From: an uncultured Clostridia bacterium
GTDB taxonomy: Bacteria; Bacillota; Clostridia; Christensenellales; Borkfalkiaceae
DNA length: 64,000 bases
Assembly (NCBI GenBank): GCA_934247935.1
Contig: CAKQKE010000007.1
Span: forward strand, 1-64,000
Direction of reading: 5' to 3'
The position numbers and the translations under genes are program-made. This document shows positions 27,340 to 35,985 of the stretch, in pieces (the first letter of the stretch is position 1; each line of letters starts with the position of its first letter). The notes beneath the pieces are model-generated. The model made no database searches, had not been told where the DNA came from, and saw only the letters and a list, made by a program, of their open reading frames with translations.

Positions 27340-27401
27340 AAGTAAATTTTAATAAAACAAGCCAAATTTTAATAAAATAAACCAAGTTTAAATCAAACAA
27401 A

Positions 27402-27450
27402 ACAATCCCTCAGTCAGCCTTGCTGACAGCCCCCTTTGCACAAAGGGGCC
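27402..27450 (+). repeat. GC-rich dispersed repeat, family B
   Basis: ACAATCCCTCAGTCAGCC, TTGCTGACAGCCCCC, TTTGCACAAAGGGGCC. It has internal stems GTCAGC/GCTGAC and CCCCTTTG/CAAAGGGG. Inverse partner of 8748-8794. Confidence 0.75.
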
Positions 27451-27469
27451 GACTTAAAATTGCTAAAAT

Positions 27470-27535
27470 TGTCTATTATTTATCATTTATTGTCGTTTTT
27501 ACATAATACGTATTGCGTAAAGACGAAAAATTTAC
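27470..27535. repeat. Direct repeat containing palindromic repeat copy 4
   Basis: Second member of the pair with 27071-27136. The palindrome is at 27491-27527. Confidence 0.8.
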
Positions 27536-27644
27536 AACAAATTAAACAACTTTTTTATAAATCGCAACGATTTATTTATTTTTAATACAACTTTATTATA
27601 TCATATTTTTATACGCAATTCAATCAGGGAAATTTAAAAAATTA

Positions 27645-27673
27645 TTGACTGCAAATACGTTTTATGATATTAT
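27645..27673 (+). promoter_or_regulatory. Promoter of the zinc-ribbon gene
   Basis: TTGACT, 17 bp, TATTAT; the ATG at 27702 follows AAAGGAGCAAGATT. Confidence 0.7.
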
Positions 27674-27701
27674 AAATACATTAATTTAAAGGAGCAAGAT
27701 T

Positions 27702-28505
27702 ATGCCATTAGTTGCGGCAAAATGCACCCAATGCGGTGCAAATATCGAAGTAAATCCTTCGCAGGACGCGGGTATATGTCCTCACTGCGGAACCGCTTAC
27801 GTTACCGAAAAAGTAATAAAAAATTACATTACCAATAACTATACAAACATAGGCTCGGTCAATATCGACACGCTTAACGTCAGCATGCCCGACCCCGTCG
27901 AACAAACGGTAAACAGTTATTCTGCTTATATGAAGCAAAAAGAATATAAAAAAGCATATTTACTTTTAAGAGACGAATTGGACCTTGACTCTGCCAACGT
28001 CGTTTTAAACTTACTTGCTTATCATTTTTCGATACGTTGCAAATTAGAACCTACAGCCGAGTGGAATCATAGAATGGAATTTATACCGAGAACCACGTTT
28101 TGCGACGCCGTAACCGAATATAAAAAATTAATTGCAGATTTGAAAAGCGGCAAAACAGACGTGGCTGAGCCCCAAGAAGTCAAGCCCGTCCGAAATCATT
28201 TCTCGGGTGACACGATATATAAATACAATCAGGTAATCAACGAACTTTCATTTAAACAAAAAGAAAAATACTCGAAAATCGTCAACGAAGTTCAGCAAGA
28301 AATTGATGCCCAAAGAGAATTTAATAAATTGAAAGATGAAGCGGACACTCTGCTTGCCCCGCTGAAACGAAAACAAGCCCTGAAAGAACAAGCACGACAA
28401 GCGAAAAAGAAAAGGACCATCGCTATACTCGTAGGAGTCGGTATTTTGCTTTTTATAATATTCGGAATTGTAATAAACGTAATCGCCTCAAAACTTTCAC
28501 CTTAA
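27702..28505 (+). CDS. Zinc-ribbon protein with C-terminal membrane anchor
   Basis: 267 residues. The N-terminal zinc ribbon has C8, C11, C26 and C29 (CTQCG, CPHCG). The middle is helical and charged, with a TPR-like stretch around YMKQKEYKKAYLLLRDELDL. It ends with a single membrane helix at about 239-260 (TIAILVGVGILLFIIFGIVI) after a Lys/Arg-rich segment. No known catalytic motif. This architecture is common in uncharacterised Firmicutes proteins. Tail-anchored, it would face the cytoplasm with its zinc domain. It has its own promoter and a convergent terminator. Confidence 0.75.
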   Translation: MPLVAAKCTQCGANIEVNPSQDAGICPHCGTAYVTEKVIKNYITNNYTNIGSVNIDTLNVSMPDPVEQTVNSYSAYMKQKEYKKAYLLLRDELDLDSANVVLNLLAYHFSIRCKLEPTAEWNHRMEFIPRTTFCDAVTEYKKLIADLKSGKTDVAEPQEVKPVRNHFSGDTIYKYNQVINELSFKQKEKYSKIVNEVQQEIDAQREFNKLKDEADTLLAPLKRKQALKEQARQAKKKRTIAILVGVGILLFIIFGIVINVIASKLSP

Positions 28506-28536
28506 AATTCAACTTAAAAATACTCGATATAATTTA

Positions 28537-28566
28537 AAAAGGTTTGCCGAAAAGCAAACCTTTTAT
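28537..28566. terminator. Bidirectional terminator
   Basis: AAAAGGTTTGC, loop CGAAAA, GCAAACCTTTT, between converging genes. Confidence 0.8.
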
Positions 28567-28601
28567 ATTTTTGTTTATACGTTTTTGATTATATTTTTAA
28601 A

Positions 28602-29060
28602 TTATTCTGCCTGCTCGACCTTTTTCTTGCAAAGTTTGTCTTTGTCGACAACAAGGAAGAACACGCCCGCAACGTAACCGAGTGCAAAAATAATTTGCAT
28701 CACGATTGCTAAAGCAGAAGTAAGTTTTAAATTTATGCCAGGTACCTCTTGGGTAAATACCGATTTCCTTACGGTAACTGCATTACCGCTTTCGCTTTCC
28801 CATTGATGTTTTTTAGCGTTGTATTTTACTTCTCCTTCTTCTTTTCCGGAGTCGTCCCCGCTTTTTTCATTTATAATTATTTTGTCGCCTTTATATTTGA
28901 CGGTAAATTCAGCCGTTACACTAACGCCTCCGTGTGTCTCTGTTAATTTACCGTGATAAGTACCGAAAGCGGGCAAGCATAACATAATAATGTTAAGCAC
29001 AAGTACCAAAGCAAGCGCAGCGGTTGCTATTGTCCTTTGTTTGTTAAAAAAGTTTTTCAT
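28602..29060 (-). CDS. Small two-TM membrane protein (paralogue of the next gene)
   Basis: 152 residues, not recognised. The N-terminal helix ATAALALVLVLNIIMLCLPA, an outside domain of about 65 residues rich in Lys, Gly, Glu and Ser (VKYKGDKIIIN), and a second helix (LTSALAIVMQIIFALGYVAG) followed by a charged tail. It clearly shares ends with the gene at 29164-29634 (LVLNxxMLCLPAFGxY and TSALAIVxQxxFALGYV), while the outer domain has diverged. RBS AGAGAGGAAAAACAG. Confidence 0.75.
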   Translation of the reverse strand: MKNFFNKQRTIATAALALVLVLNIIMLCLPAFGTYHGKLTETHGGVSVTAEFTVKYKGDKIIINEKSGDDSGKEEGEVKYNAKKHQWESESGNAVTVRKSVFTQEVPGINLKLTSALAIVMQIIFALGYVAGVFFLVVDKDKLCKKKVEQAE

Positions 29061-29163
29061 CTGTTTTTCCTCTCTTTAAATTTTTATTTTTTTTCAGGTC
29101 GCAAACCGTTGGAGAGCAACCGTCTAAAAGTAAATCAAAAACGTGTAGACTTGTTTATAAAAA

Positions 29164-29634
29164 TTATCTTCTTTTCTTGCGTTTAAATCCGCCTTTAAAA
29201 TTTAAAACAAAAAGCGCGATGCAAACCACGTAACCGAGTGCAAACACAACTTGCAAAACGATTGCCAAAGCGGAAGTTACTTTAACTTCTCCGTTCATTA
29301 AAGTATAATAAGTATGCGCAAACACGGAATTTCTTTTGGTGACTTTTGTACTTAAAGCACCTCCGGTTTCCCATGCTTTATCGGTAGCGTTGTACTTTAC
29401 GTTAGACGTGCCCGAATTTTTACTCTCGCTATTTCCGCTCTTAATAGCATATGTCCATTTAATTTCGTCGTTTCCTTTGTATTCGATGGTGTAAGTAGTC
29501 GTCGAGCTGTCCGATTTTACACTGCCCTTATATGCACCGAAAGCAGGCAAACACAACATAACGACGTTGAGTACAAGTATCAAAGCGAAGACAATGACAG
29601 TTGTGGTGTTTTTGCGATTAAAAAGTTTTTTCAT
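29164..29634 (-). CDS. Small two-TM membrane protein (paralogue of the previous gene)
   Basis: 156 residues. Same plan as its neighbour: first helix (VIVFALILVLNVVMLCLPAF), an outer domain rich in Ser, Thr and Lys (TIEYKGNDEIKWTYAIKSGN), a second helix (LAIVLQVVFALGYVVCIALF), and a basic end (GGFKRKKRR). Tandem duplication with fast change of the outside part suggests a surface-exposed role. No function can be assigned. The ATG follows ACGGAGGAATAAT. Confidence 0.75.
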   Translation of the reverse strand: MKKLFNRKNTTTVIVFALILVLNVVMLCLPAFGAYKGSVKSDSSTTTYTIEYKGNDEIKWTYAIKSGNSESKNSGTSNVKYNATDKAWETGGALSTKVTKRNSVFAHTYYTLMNGEVKVTSALAIVLQVVFALGYVVCIALFVLNFKGGFKRKKRR

Positions 29635-29700
29635 ATTATTCCTCCGTTTTAAATTTTAATTTAATTAAGCAAAAAAACGCTCTTTTTTGCCGTGAAAAGG

Positions 29701-29748
29701 CTTTTGCTTGCGGTTTTTAAGCGCAAGCAAAAGGAGTACTCCTTTTGC
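29701..29748. repeat. Hairpin with overlapping perfect palindrome
   Basis: CTTTTGCTTGCG and CGCAAGCAAAAG form a hairpin; its 3' arm overlaps a palindrome centred on AAAAGGAGTACTCCTTTT (22 bp in full). Same plan as 19531-19571. It is upstream of the paralogue pair, in a 280-bp gap that is otherwise AT-rich. Confidence 0.65.
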
Positions 29749-29914
29749 CGAATTAATATTATTTGATTTAGGTATTGTACCATAACGCAAAATTATTGTA
29801 AATAATTTTTTGTAATAACTTTATTTTATAAAATTATTTCGCGTTTTATTTAATAAAATTTTTTCAACTTTCAACATTCTTGACCTGAGTGTTGAAATTG
29901 ATTGACTAATAAAA

Positions 29915-30748
29915 TTAAAAATCTATTTCAAGACCGTCGTAAGATACGATTATTCCCTGTTTTTCGGCATCTGGAACAAGTTCGTCATAAGTCTGACCGC
30001 CGTTGTGTGAAAAATGGTTGACTACGAAAATGGTTTTATCGTCGGCTATGCCGGATTTTTTCATTTTTTCAATAACTTTCAAGTCGGTTTTAAGTCCCAT
30101 ATGGTGGTCGGTCCAATTTGCTCCGCCTACGTTGCAACCCGTGCAATCGAGCGAAACAAAATCGAATCTGCCCGTCTTTTCAAGCAAATCCCACGTTTTG
30201 TTTGAAAACCAACCCGTGTCGTGCGCATACAACAACCTTTTACCCTCTCTGTCTTCTATCGCGTAAAACAAAGGCGAAGTGTCTTTGGCATGGTTTGCCT
30301 CGTATGCCGTAACGATATATTTACCGCCGTTTATCTTAAACTTGTTGCCGGGATTTACAAGCGTTACGCTTGCGGCGTTTTTCATGCCGGGATTGCCGAT
30401 TACGCTTTTAAGCATATCATAACCCGCTTTACCCGAGTAAAAATTAAGTTTTTTATGTTGGTGAGTATAACAATCCATTGCGATAGCCACGTCGTCGACG
30501 TACAAATGGTCGCTGTGCGAGTGTGTGATTAAACAATCGTTGATTTTCTCCCAATCAAATGCGTAAGTCTGGTAATGAACCACGGTATCAGGGTTGAAAT
30601 CTATCAACAAATCGTCGTTGATAAGTGCTTGCGAACGGGTGCGGATATTTCTTCCTCCCGTTCTTAAAGCCTTTTTGCAAGTAGCGCATCTGCAAAACGG
30701 CGCGGGTACACCCTCATACGCCGCCGTGCCTAAAAATTTAATTTCCAT
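29915..30748 (-). CDS. MBL-fold metal-dependent hydrolase, PhnP-like
   Basis: 277 residues from the ATG at 30748 (AAATTTGGAGGAGAAATA). The N-terminal FLGTAAYEGVPAPFCRC plus CATC resembles PhnP, where Cys residues bind a structural zinc. The metallo-beta-lactamase motif THSHSDH is at 75-81, and later metal ligands appear in YAHDTGW and NHFSHNG. PhnP hydrolyses ribosyl cyclic phosphates; relatives act on other cyclic or phosphodiester bonds. No phn genes are nearby, so the substrate is open. It overlaps the stop of the upstream small membrane protein (TAATG). Confidence 0.82.
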   Translation of the reverse strand: MEIKFLGTAAYEGVPAPFCRCATCKKALRTGGRNIRTRSQALINDDLLIDFNPDTVVHYQTYAFDWEKINDCLITHSHSDHLYVDDVAIAMDCYTHQHKKLNFYSGKAGYDMLKSVIGNPGMKNAASVTLVNPGNKFKINGGKYIVTAYEANHAKDTSPLFYAIEDREGKRLLYAHDTGWFSNKTWDLLEKTGRFDFVSLDCTGCNVGGANWTDHHMGLKTDLKVIEKMKKSGIADDKTIFVVNHFSHNGGQTYDELVPDAEKQGIIVSYDGLEIDF

Positions 30749-30987
30749 TATTTCTCCTCCAAATCGTCGCCGTTTTTCGGCATGTCGGTTTGCCCGTTTA
30801 TTTTGTTTTTTAATATGCTTATTTCCATGATAATCATTACAGTGCCGACGGCAAGCATCGCTATCGCAAGTATTAAAATTGCGCCGAATTTCTTTTGAAC
30901 GGCAGCATAAAAAATATACACAAGCGCAAACAACGAGCATATTACCGAAAGCAATATTATCGAAAATTCCTCTTTATATTTTCCCAT
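30748..30987 (-). CDS. Small two-TM membrane protein
   Basis: 79 residues. Two hydrophobic helices (IILLSVICSLFALVYIFYAA and AILILAIAMLAVGTVMIIME), then a hydrophilic tail (NGQTDMPKNGDDLEEK). Not recognised. It overlaps the PhnP-like gene by TAATG, so the two are translationally coupled, which supports expression. Confidence 0.65.
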   Translation of the reverse strand: MGKYKEEFSIILLSVICSLFALVYIFYAAVQKKFGAILILAIAMLAVGTVMIIMEISILKNKINGQTDMPKNGDDLEEK

Positions 30988-31119
30988 TTATTAAGCCTTA
31001 TTTAAGTAATTAATTTTAAATCGATAGATTTTTCGCATTGGCGTTGCCGGATTTGCCAAACTATTTATCGCACGATTAGTTCGCCGTGTCTCACTCTGAT
31101 ACGAGCATTGTTACAAACG

Positions 31120-31704
31120 TTATTGCTCGGTCTTTTTAAGTTTATACTCTGCCTCTTTATAATTTCTGTTTTGCGAAAAAGCAAGCGTATATTTTTCAAA
31201 ACCGAAGTCAACCATTGCTTGCAATGCGGCGTTGCATTTTGCCGCCACGCAGTAATGCACAACATCTTTCTTGCCGTCTTTACTCAATACGTATACGTCG
31301 AAACTGCCCGTAAAGTCTTCGTCAACAGGTTTTTTGACGCACCTTTCAAAGTATGCGAGATTGTCGTTTGCATCGCCGACAGAAGGCACGAAACACGTTA
31401 CCCTTACAAGTTTTATATCTTCGTATTTTACTTCGACGCCGTTGATTTTAATTCCGTCGCCGCCTACAGCAAGCACGACGTCGTTTAAAACGGGATAGTT
31501 TTTCATTGCCTTGGGTAAAGTCAAAAGCAAAAGCATAAAAACCGCAATCAATGTTATTCCCATATATAAAGTCGCACCGCCCATTATTATAAAGGCAAAG
31601 CCGAAACCGCACACAAAAATAAAAGCAAGCAACAAGAAAATGTAATAATGCTTGCGTTTTTGTTTGTTATATTCTATGTCGGGATAAAAATTAAGTTCTT
31701 CCAT
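31120..31704 (-). CDS. Two-TM membrane protein with possible PH-like cytoplasmic domain
   Basis: 194 residues from the ATG at 31704, which follows AAAGGACGGTGTT. Two adjacent membrane helices (~20-70: YIFLLLAFIFVCGFGFAFII and TLYMGITLIAVFMLLLLTLP), then a soluble domain. The stretch VLAVGGDGIKINGVEVKYED looks like the start of a bacterial PH (YcxB-like) domain, but the match is weak. Function unknown. Confidence 0.65.
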   Translation of the reverse strand: MEELNFYPDIEYNKQKRKHYYIFLLLAFIFVCGFGFAFIIMGGATLYMGITLIAVFMLLLLTLPKAMKNYPVLNDVVLAVGGDGIKINGVEVKYEDIKLVRVTCFVPSVGDANDNLAYFERCVKKPVDEDFTGSFDVYVLSKDGKKDVVHYCVAAKCNAALQAMVDFGFEKYTLAFSQNRNYKEAEYKLKKTEQ

Positions 31705-31957
31705 AACACACCGTCCTTTTGTCAGCAAAATTTTGCATTAAACGTCTATTTATAAAATTATAAATTAAATTATATATTTTGTCAATACTTTTACATTTTT
31801 TAGCGACTTATAAAAGCAGTTATAAACCGGTTTATAAATTCGTTGAATCACAGCCGGAAATATCGTCGTTTTTTATCGGTTTACGACGGCGTAAACGGCA
31901 AATTGTACGACGGAAAAAAATATTTACGCATATATGCTGAAAATTTTTAAAAAACCC

Positions 31958-31985
31958 TTGATTTTTCCTAAAAATATGTTATAAT
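31958..31985 (+). promoter_or_regulatory. Promoter of the HU gene
   Basis: TTGATT at 31958-31963, a 16-bp spacer and TATAAT at 31980-31985. Confidence 0.7.
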
Positions 31986-32074
31986 TTACTCACAATAAGG
32001 CAACTAAAAATAGTAAGACAATACTATTTTGCCGTAAATTGAACAATATATGTATTGGAGGACACGAGGACATT

Positions 32075-32350
32075 ATGAACAAAAGTGAATTTATCAGAGC
32101 ATATGCCGACAAACTCGGCGTAACCATCAAAGAAGCGGAAAACAATTTTGTCGCTTTCGTCGACACCCTTACCGACTGCTTGCAAAACGGCGAATATATC
32201 CACATTTCGGGATTTGCAACGTTTAATCTTAAGGAGAAAAACGAGAGAGACGGCGTAAATCCGTTGACGGGCGAAAAAGTAAAAATCGAGGCTTGCAAAT
32301 CTCCCGTTGCTAAATTCAGCAAATCCTATAAAGATTTGTTCAATAAATAA
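32075..32350 (+). CDS. HU-family DNA-binding protein
   Basis: 91 residues, the normal HU length. I place the start at MNKSEFIRAYADKLG (ATG 32075, after GGAGGACACGAGGACATT) and not at the upstream in-frame TTG. The DNA-bending arm region reads GFATFNLKEKNERDGVNP with RDGVNPLTGEKVKI, where the usual signature is GRNPxTGE. It is more acidic at the N-terminus than typical HU. It binds and bends DNA in the nucleoid. Own promoter and strong terminator; monocistronic. Confidence 0.9.
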   Translation: MNKSEFIRAYADKLGVTIKEAENNFVAFVDTLTDCLQNGEYIHISGFATFNLKEKNERDGVNPLTGEKVKIEACKSPVAKFSKSYKDLFNK

Positions 32351-32370
32351 TTAAAATCAAATAATTATTT

Positions 32371-32419
32371 AGCCGTCGCGCAAATTTTGATTTAACATCA
32401 TTTGCGCGACGGCTTTTTC
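32371..32419 (+). terminator. Terminator of the HU gene
   Basis: 15-bp stem AGCCGTCGCGCAAAT / ATTTGCGCGACGGCT followed by T5. Confidence 0.85.
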
Positions 32420-32612
32420 TGTACTCTTTTTGTTTTCTATATTATTTTTACGGTGTTTTAATATGTTTTTTATTCCGCTTTTATAAAATATCCATACCAT
32501 TGTCCATTATATAAAATTAATCGTAAAAACGTTTTGTCTGAATATTAAACCGGATTTATATCGCTTTTAACAAACAAACCGTTAAAAGGCAGCCTTTTAT
32601 TAAACATAAAAC

Positions 32613-32641
32613 AAAAATCCCTTGTAAAACAAGGGATTTTT
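32613..32641 (-). terminator. Terminator of the tRNA-Pro gene
   Basis: AAAAATCCCTTGT, loop of three, ACAAGGGATTTTT; 28 bp beyond the tRNA 3' end. Confidence 0.75.
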
Positions 32642-32668
32642 GCGGCAATAATTCAAATCGCCCAAATA

Positions 32669-32744
32669 TGGTCGGAGTAGCGAGACTTGAACTCGCGACC
32701 TCTTGCCCCCCAGACAAGCGCGCTACCAACTGCGCTATACCCCG
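32669..32744 (-). tRNA. tRNA-Pro (anticodon GGG)
   Basis: 76 nt with encoded CCA. Acceptor CGGGGTA pairs with TACTCCG, discriminator A. The anticodon arm is CTTGT-CTGGGGG-GCAAG, giving anticodon GGG (codons CCC/CCU). The T arm is GCGAG-TTCAAGT-CTCGC. A D arm with GTTGGTAG is present. I see no integrase or duplicated att site beside it. Confidence 0.95.
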
Positions 32745-33019
32745 ACAGATTCGGCAAGCGAAATCTCAATTTCAAACCTGCTATATGATTTTACTAAAAA
32801 CAAACGATTAAGTCAAGCATATAAAGCACTTTTTATAAATTTTCTTAATTTTATTGCTTTCGGGTGCAATTCCATACTAATTATAAAATATTATTAAGCA
32901 CAATAAATTATTTTATAAAGCGATTATCTCTATTCGGTAATAACCCCGATTGTTTAAATATCTTTTGCCCCACCATTAAAAAAATATATCCGCCGAGTTT
33001 GTGCGTCGGCAAATTTACT

Positions 33020-34069
33020 TTAAAATACTCTGCAAACCACTCGACACAAAAATCCGAGCATAGGCACGCTTATTAAACTGAACAGCACCGATATAACCAA
33101 AGTGCCCGATACAAACTCTTCTTCCCTTTGATATTTTACCGAGTACGCACAAATCACCGCCGATACCGGCGCACCGAAACTTATCACAAGAGCCGTCAAA
33201 GAATATTCGGTAAAACCTACGTTGAAAATAAACTGAGTCGCGCAAGCGAGCCCCAAAACCATAAGCGGGACTAAAACCGTCCTTATAAAGGCAACTAAAT
33301 AATATAATTTTTGTTTTAACGCCTTTTTAAGGTCATAACCGCCGCAAATTACTCCTGTCAAAAGCATTGCAAGCGGACTAACAAGCGATGCAAGCGTTTT
33401 TATGGGCGAATACAAGGGCGGACAATAAAGGTCTATTCTTATTGCCGAATGGGTTTTCCCTCCGATGGTCACGCTCGGCACGACGTCTTGCAATAAATAT
33501 ATCGCAAGTCCGGCAAACATGGCTATTACAATGGGGTTTAAACAAATTGTTTTTACCGAACTTTTAATCGATTGTTTGTCGAATTTTAATCCCGAAATAA
33601 TTAAATACGAATACACGTACGTCATTATACGGAAGTTTATCGTTATGGTATTTACGGTAATCATCGCCTCGGCGGCGTTGCCGTCAAACAACGCTTTAAG
33701 CACGGGGAGAGCAAACAAAGTAAGTTGCCCCAAAGCCGATATGATAGAAAGCACTTGCGCCTTTTCTTTTCCCAATTTGCGAAAAACCAATCTTGTAATA
33801 AGCACCGTCAACGCATATGCCGCCGCCGAAATAAAAAACGAAGCGATTTGCACCGATATCATGCCCTTGTTGAATTCGGTCATGAAAGAATCGAACGCAA
33901 TGCACGGAACAGCCAATTTAAGCAAAATGGTCGTAAGTAGGTCTTTTGTGTTTGATGTAAAAATGTTTTTTTTACGTAAAATATACCCAAGAAATATCAA
34001 AATCAACACACCGGCAAACGTGCTTACAACATGTTGGTCTGTGACATATTCTTTTAAATTTTCAAGCAT
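33020..34069 (-). CDS. AEC-family transporter (auxin efflux carrier type)
   Basis: 349 residues with about ten predicted membrane helices. Family features include the N-terminal VSTFAGVLILIFLGYILRKK, a first helix bundle with LLKLAVPCIAFDSF, the central loop TLASLVSPLAMLLTGVICGG, and the C-terminal SFGAPVSAVICAYSVKYQRE with the conserved Pro and Ala-Pro. AEC carriers export or import organic acids such as malate or malonate, or other small anions. No adjacent gene suggests the substrate. RBS AAAGGGAGTAATTATA. Confidence 0.9.
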   Translation of the reverse strand: MLENLKEYVTDQHVVSTFAGVLILIFLGYILRKKNIFTSNTKDLLTTILLKLAVPCIAFDSFMTEFNKGMISVQIASFFISAAAYALTVLITRLVFRKLGKEKAQVLSIISALGQLTLFALPVLKALFDGNAAEAMITVNTITINFRIMTYVYSYLIISGLKFDKQSIKSSVKTICLNPIVIAMFAGLAIYLLQDVVPSVTIGGKTHSAIRIDLYCPPLYSPIKTLASLVSPLAMLLTGVICGGYDLKKALKQKLYYLVAFIRTVLVPLMVLGLACATQFIFNVGFTEYSLTALVISFGAPVSAVICAYSVKYQREEEFVSGTLVISVLFSLISVPMLGFLCRVVCRVF

Positions 34070-34222
34070 TATAATTACTCCCTTTTTGTTTTCTTTACCT
34101 GCTGTTTAAAATTCGACGCCTTTACTATTCGATTAAAATTTAATTTTTATAAAATAATATTTCTATCTATTAACCACTTTGTGCGCCGAGCGAAAATTAA
34201 GTTCTTATAAATATTTGCATTT

Positions 34223-34279
34223 ACAATCCTTCCGCCACGCGTACCGCGCGCCACCTTCCTTTGCACAAGGAAGGCTGAA
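34223..34279 (+). repeat. GC-rich dispersed repeat, family A
   Basis: ACAATCCTTCCGCCACGCG, then ACCGCGCGCCACCTTCC and TTTGCACAAGGAAGGCTGAA. Differs from 8859-8915 by one base. Confidence 0.8.
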
Positions 34280-34396
34280 ACAATGTAATCAATTTTTGCT
34301 ATTAAATAAAAAAATCACTTCTTATAGTTATGTTATGCCGCGCGTAAATTTAATGCGACTGTGCCGCCGAAAAACATTGTAAAACCACACTAAAAT

Positions 34397-34434
34397 GCAG
34401 TTTTTACAGAATACGTATATCGTAAACATGACAA
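34397..34434. repeat. Dispersed palindromic repeat, copy 5
   Basis: TGCAGTTTTTACAGAATACG, then TATATCGTAAACATGACA. Confidence 0.7.
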
Positions 34435-34533
34435 CTTGATTAAAATCCCGCTCATTAAGATACGTCTATTTCTACATGTTTTTATATCGATGCAACCGCA
34501 AATTACTCAAAAATCACTTTTTATAAACAAGCA

Positions 34534-34562
34534 AAAAAGTCCGAAACGAGTCGGACTTTTTC
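34534..34562 (-). terminator. Terminator of the PPi-phosphofructokinase gene
   Basis: AAAAAGTCCGA, loop AACGAG, TCGGACTTTTT. Confidence 0.8.
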
Positions 34563-34628
34563 CCGTAATTTTAAATTGATATAAAAATCTTTAACCTGTT
34601 CGCCGTTTAAGTAGATGAAAGCATTTTA

Positions 34629-35876
34629 TTAAAGTTTTTTAACAAGCACTTTTTTAAGGTGAGCAAATCTCGGCAAACCGTCTTCAAGCGGTGCTTTAGC
34701 GTCGCCCTGAATAAGGGGAAGCGCATATTTTACATACTCGTCCGAAATGTAAGTGCCGTTGTTTGTTATCCATTCAAGCGGAACAGTCTTTTCGGTGTTT
34801 GCCGCAAGTTCGAGCGGAAGAAGTTTGTAATTGCATTTATATTCTTTTCCTTGCGCTCTTTCATAGCAAACCATTTTGTCGGTTTCGCCAGCAACTGCAG
34901 CCTTAACAGCCTCGCGACCGGCCTCAAACGTCTCGTCAACGTCGACCTTAGAAGCAAGGTGCGCGCCGCATCTTTGCATAAGACTGAGTTCGATACCTCT
35001 TGTTTTAAAGCCCGTCTTTTCCTTGATGAGATTTGCAAGCATTGAAGCAACACCGCCGAGTTGAGCGTGACCGAAACTGTCTCTTGCAACAGACGCACCT
35101 ACTTCGCAAATAAGTCTGCCTTCTTTATCATGAATACCCTCGGACACAACCGCGATACACTTGTTGTTGTTTCTTGCGCAAACGTTTTTAACGTCTTCAA
35201 CGAATTTATCGATATCGAAATCTACTTCGGGCAAATAAATTAAGTCTGCTCCGAGTCCTTTTACTCCTGCCAAAGCAGCAGATGCGGTAAGCCAGCCGGC
35301 ATTTCTGCCCATAGCCTCGATTACGCATACCATCGGCGTGTCGTAAACTTTTGCGTCAAGATTTACTTCCATTATAGTAGTAGCGATATATTTAGCCGCC
35401 GAAGCATAACCCGGGCAGTGGTCCGTGCCGTAAAGGTCGTTATCGATAGTCTTGGGTACGCCGATTACGTTGCAATCCCAACCCGATTTTTGCATATATT
35501 TGGAAATTTTGTTGCAAGTATCCATCGAGTCGTTACCGCCGTTGTAGAAGAAATAACGAATATTGTATTTTTTGAAAACTTCAACTATTCTCTTATAATC
35601 GGTGTCGTCTACGCTTGCGTCTTTAAGTTTGTATCTTACCGAACCGAGTGCGGAGGACGGAGTGTATTTCAAAAGTTCGATTTCCTTGGGGTCTTCTTTG
35701 GAAATATCGTAAAACTGCTCGTCCAGTACGCCTTTAATTCCGTGAGCCGCGCCGTAAACGGCAGTGATGTTTTCTTGTTGTAAAGCCTCTGTAAATACGC
35801 CTGCAGCCGACGCGTTGATTACGGAAGTAGGACCTCCGGATTGCGCAAACATGCATGCACCTTTCAAGTTTTTCAT
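34629..35876 (-). CDS. Pyrophosphate-dependent 6-phosphofructokinase
   Basis: 415 residues, the length of long bacterial PPi-PFKs. GGNDSMDT at 113-120 replaces the GGDGS of ATP enzymes: the Asp after GG has become Asn, followed by Asp, a PPi-type signature. Lys142 in VPKTIDNDL takes the place of the Gly of ATP-PFK (PGTIDND). The catalytic Asp of TIDND is kept, and MGRNAGWLT matches the fructose-6-phosphate site. The reaction, fructose-6-P plus PPi to fructose-1,6-bisP plus Pi, is reversible. Directly upstream on the same strand lies an ATP-type PFK. RBS TTAAGGAGATAAACT. Confidence 0.92.
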   Translation of the reverse strand: MKNLKGACMFAQSGGPTSVINASAAGVFTEALQQENITAVYGAAHGIKGVLDEQFYDISKEDPKEIELLKYTPSSALGSVRYKLKDASVDDTDYKRIVEVFKKYNIRYFFYNGGNDSMDTCNKISKYMQKSGWDCNVIGVPKTIDNDLYGTDHCPGYASAAKYIATTIMEVNLDAKVYDTPMVCVIEAMGRNAGWLTASAALAGVKGLGADLIYLPEVDFDIDKFVEDVKNVCARNNNKCIAVVSEGIHDKEGRLICEVGASVARDSFGHAQLGGVASMLANLIKEKTGFKTRGIELSLMQRCGAHLASKVDVDETFEAGREAVKAAVAGETDKMVCYERAQGKEYKCNYKLLPLELAANTEKTVPLEWITNNGTYISDEYVKYALPLIQGDAKAPLEDGLPRFAHLKKVLVKKL

Positions 35877-35985
35877 AGTTTATCTCCTTAATTAATTTTT
35901 CTCGTTTTGTTTGTTTTTTGCATCTTTTTTACATAAAAAATGCGACAACACTATATACGACACAATATGAAGAATCGCATGATTA

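Larger units (their letters stand above)
27020..27701. other. Repeat cluster between radA and the zinc-ribbon gene
   Basis: Apart from the promoter at its right end, this region is mostly repeats. Two ~66-bp direct repeats at 27071-27136 and 27470-27535, each holding a palindromic repeat, bracket three GC-rich elements: CTCGCTT/CCCCTTTTGGGG at 27179-27240, family A at 27283-27339 and family B at 27402-27450. No credible gene. Confidence 0.7.
34070..34628. other. Intergenic region with repeats
   Basis: A family-A element at 34223-34279, palindromic repeat copy 5 at 34397-34434 and the PPi-PFK terminator at 34534-34562. The remainder is AT-rich with no credible gene. Confidence 0.6.

Noticed and set aside
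27159..27365. 68-codon open frame in the repeat cluster
   Set aside because: It encodes translated repeat DNA (SFAQGG) and lacks a ribosome site.
32669..32744. Integration site of a mobile element at tRNA-Pro
   Set aside because: No integrase gene and no repeat of the tRNA 3' end were seen nearby.
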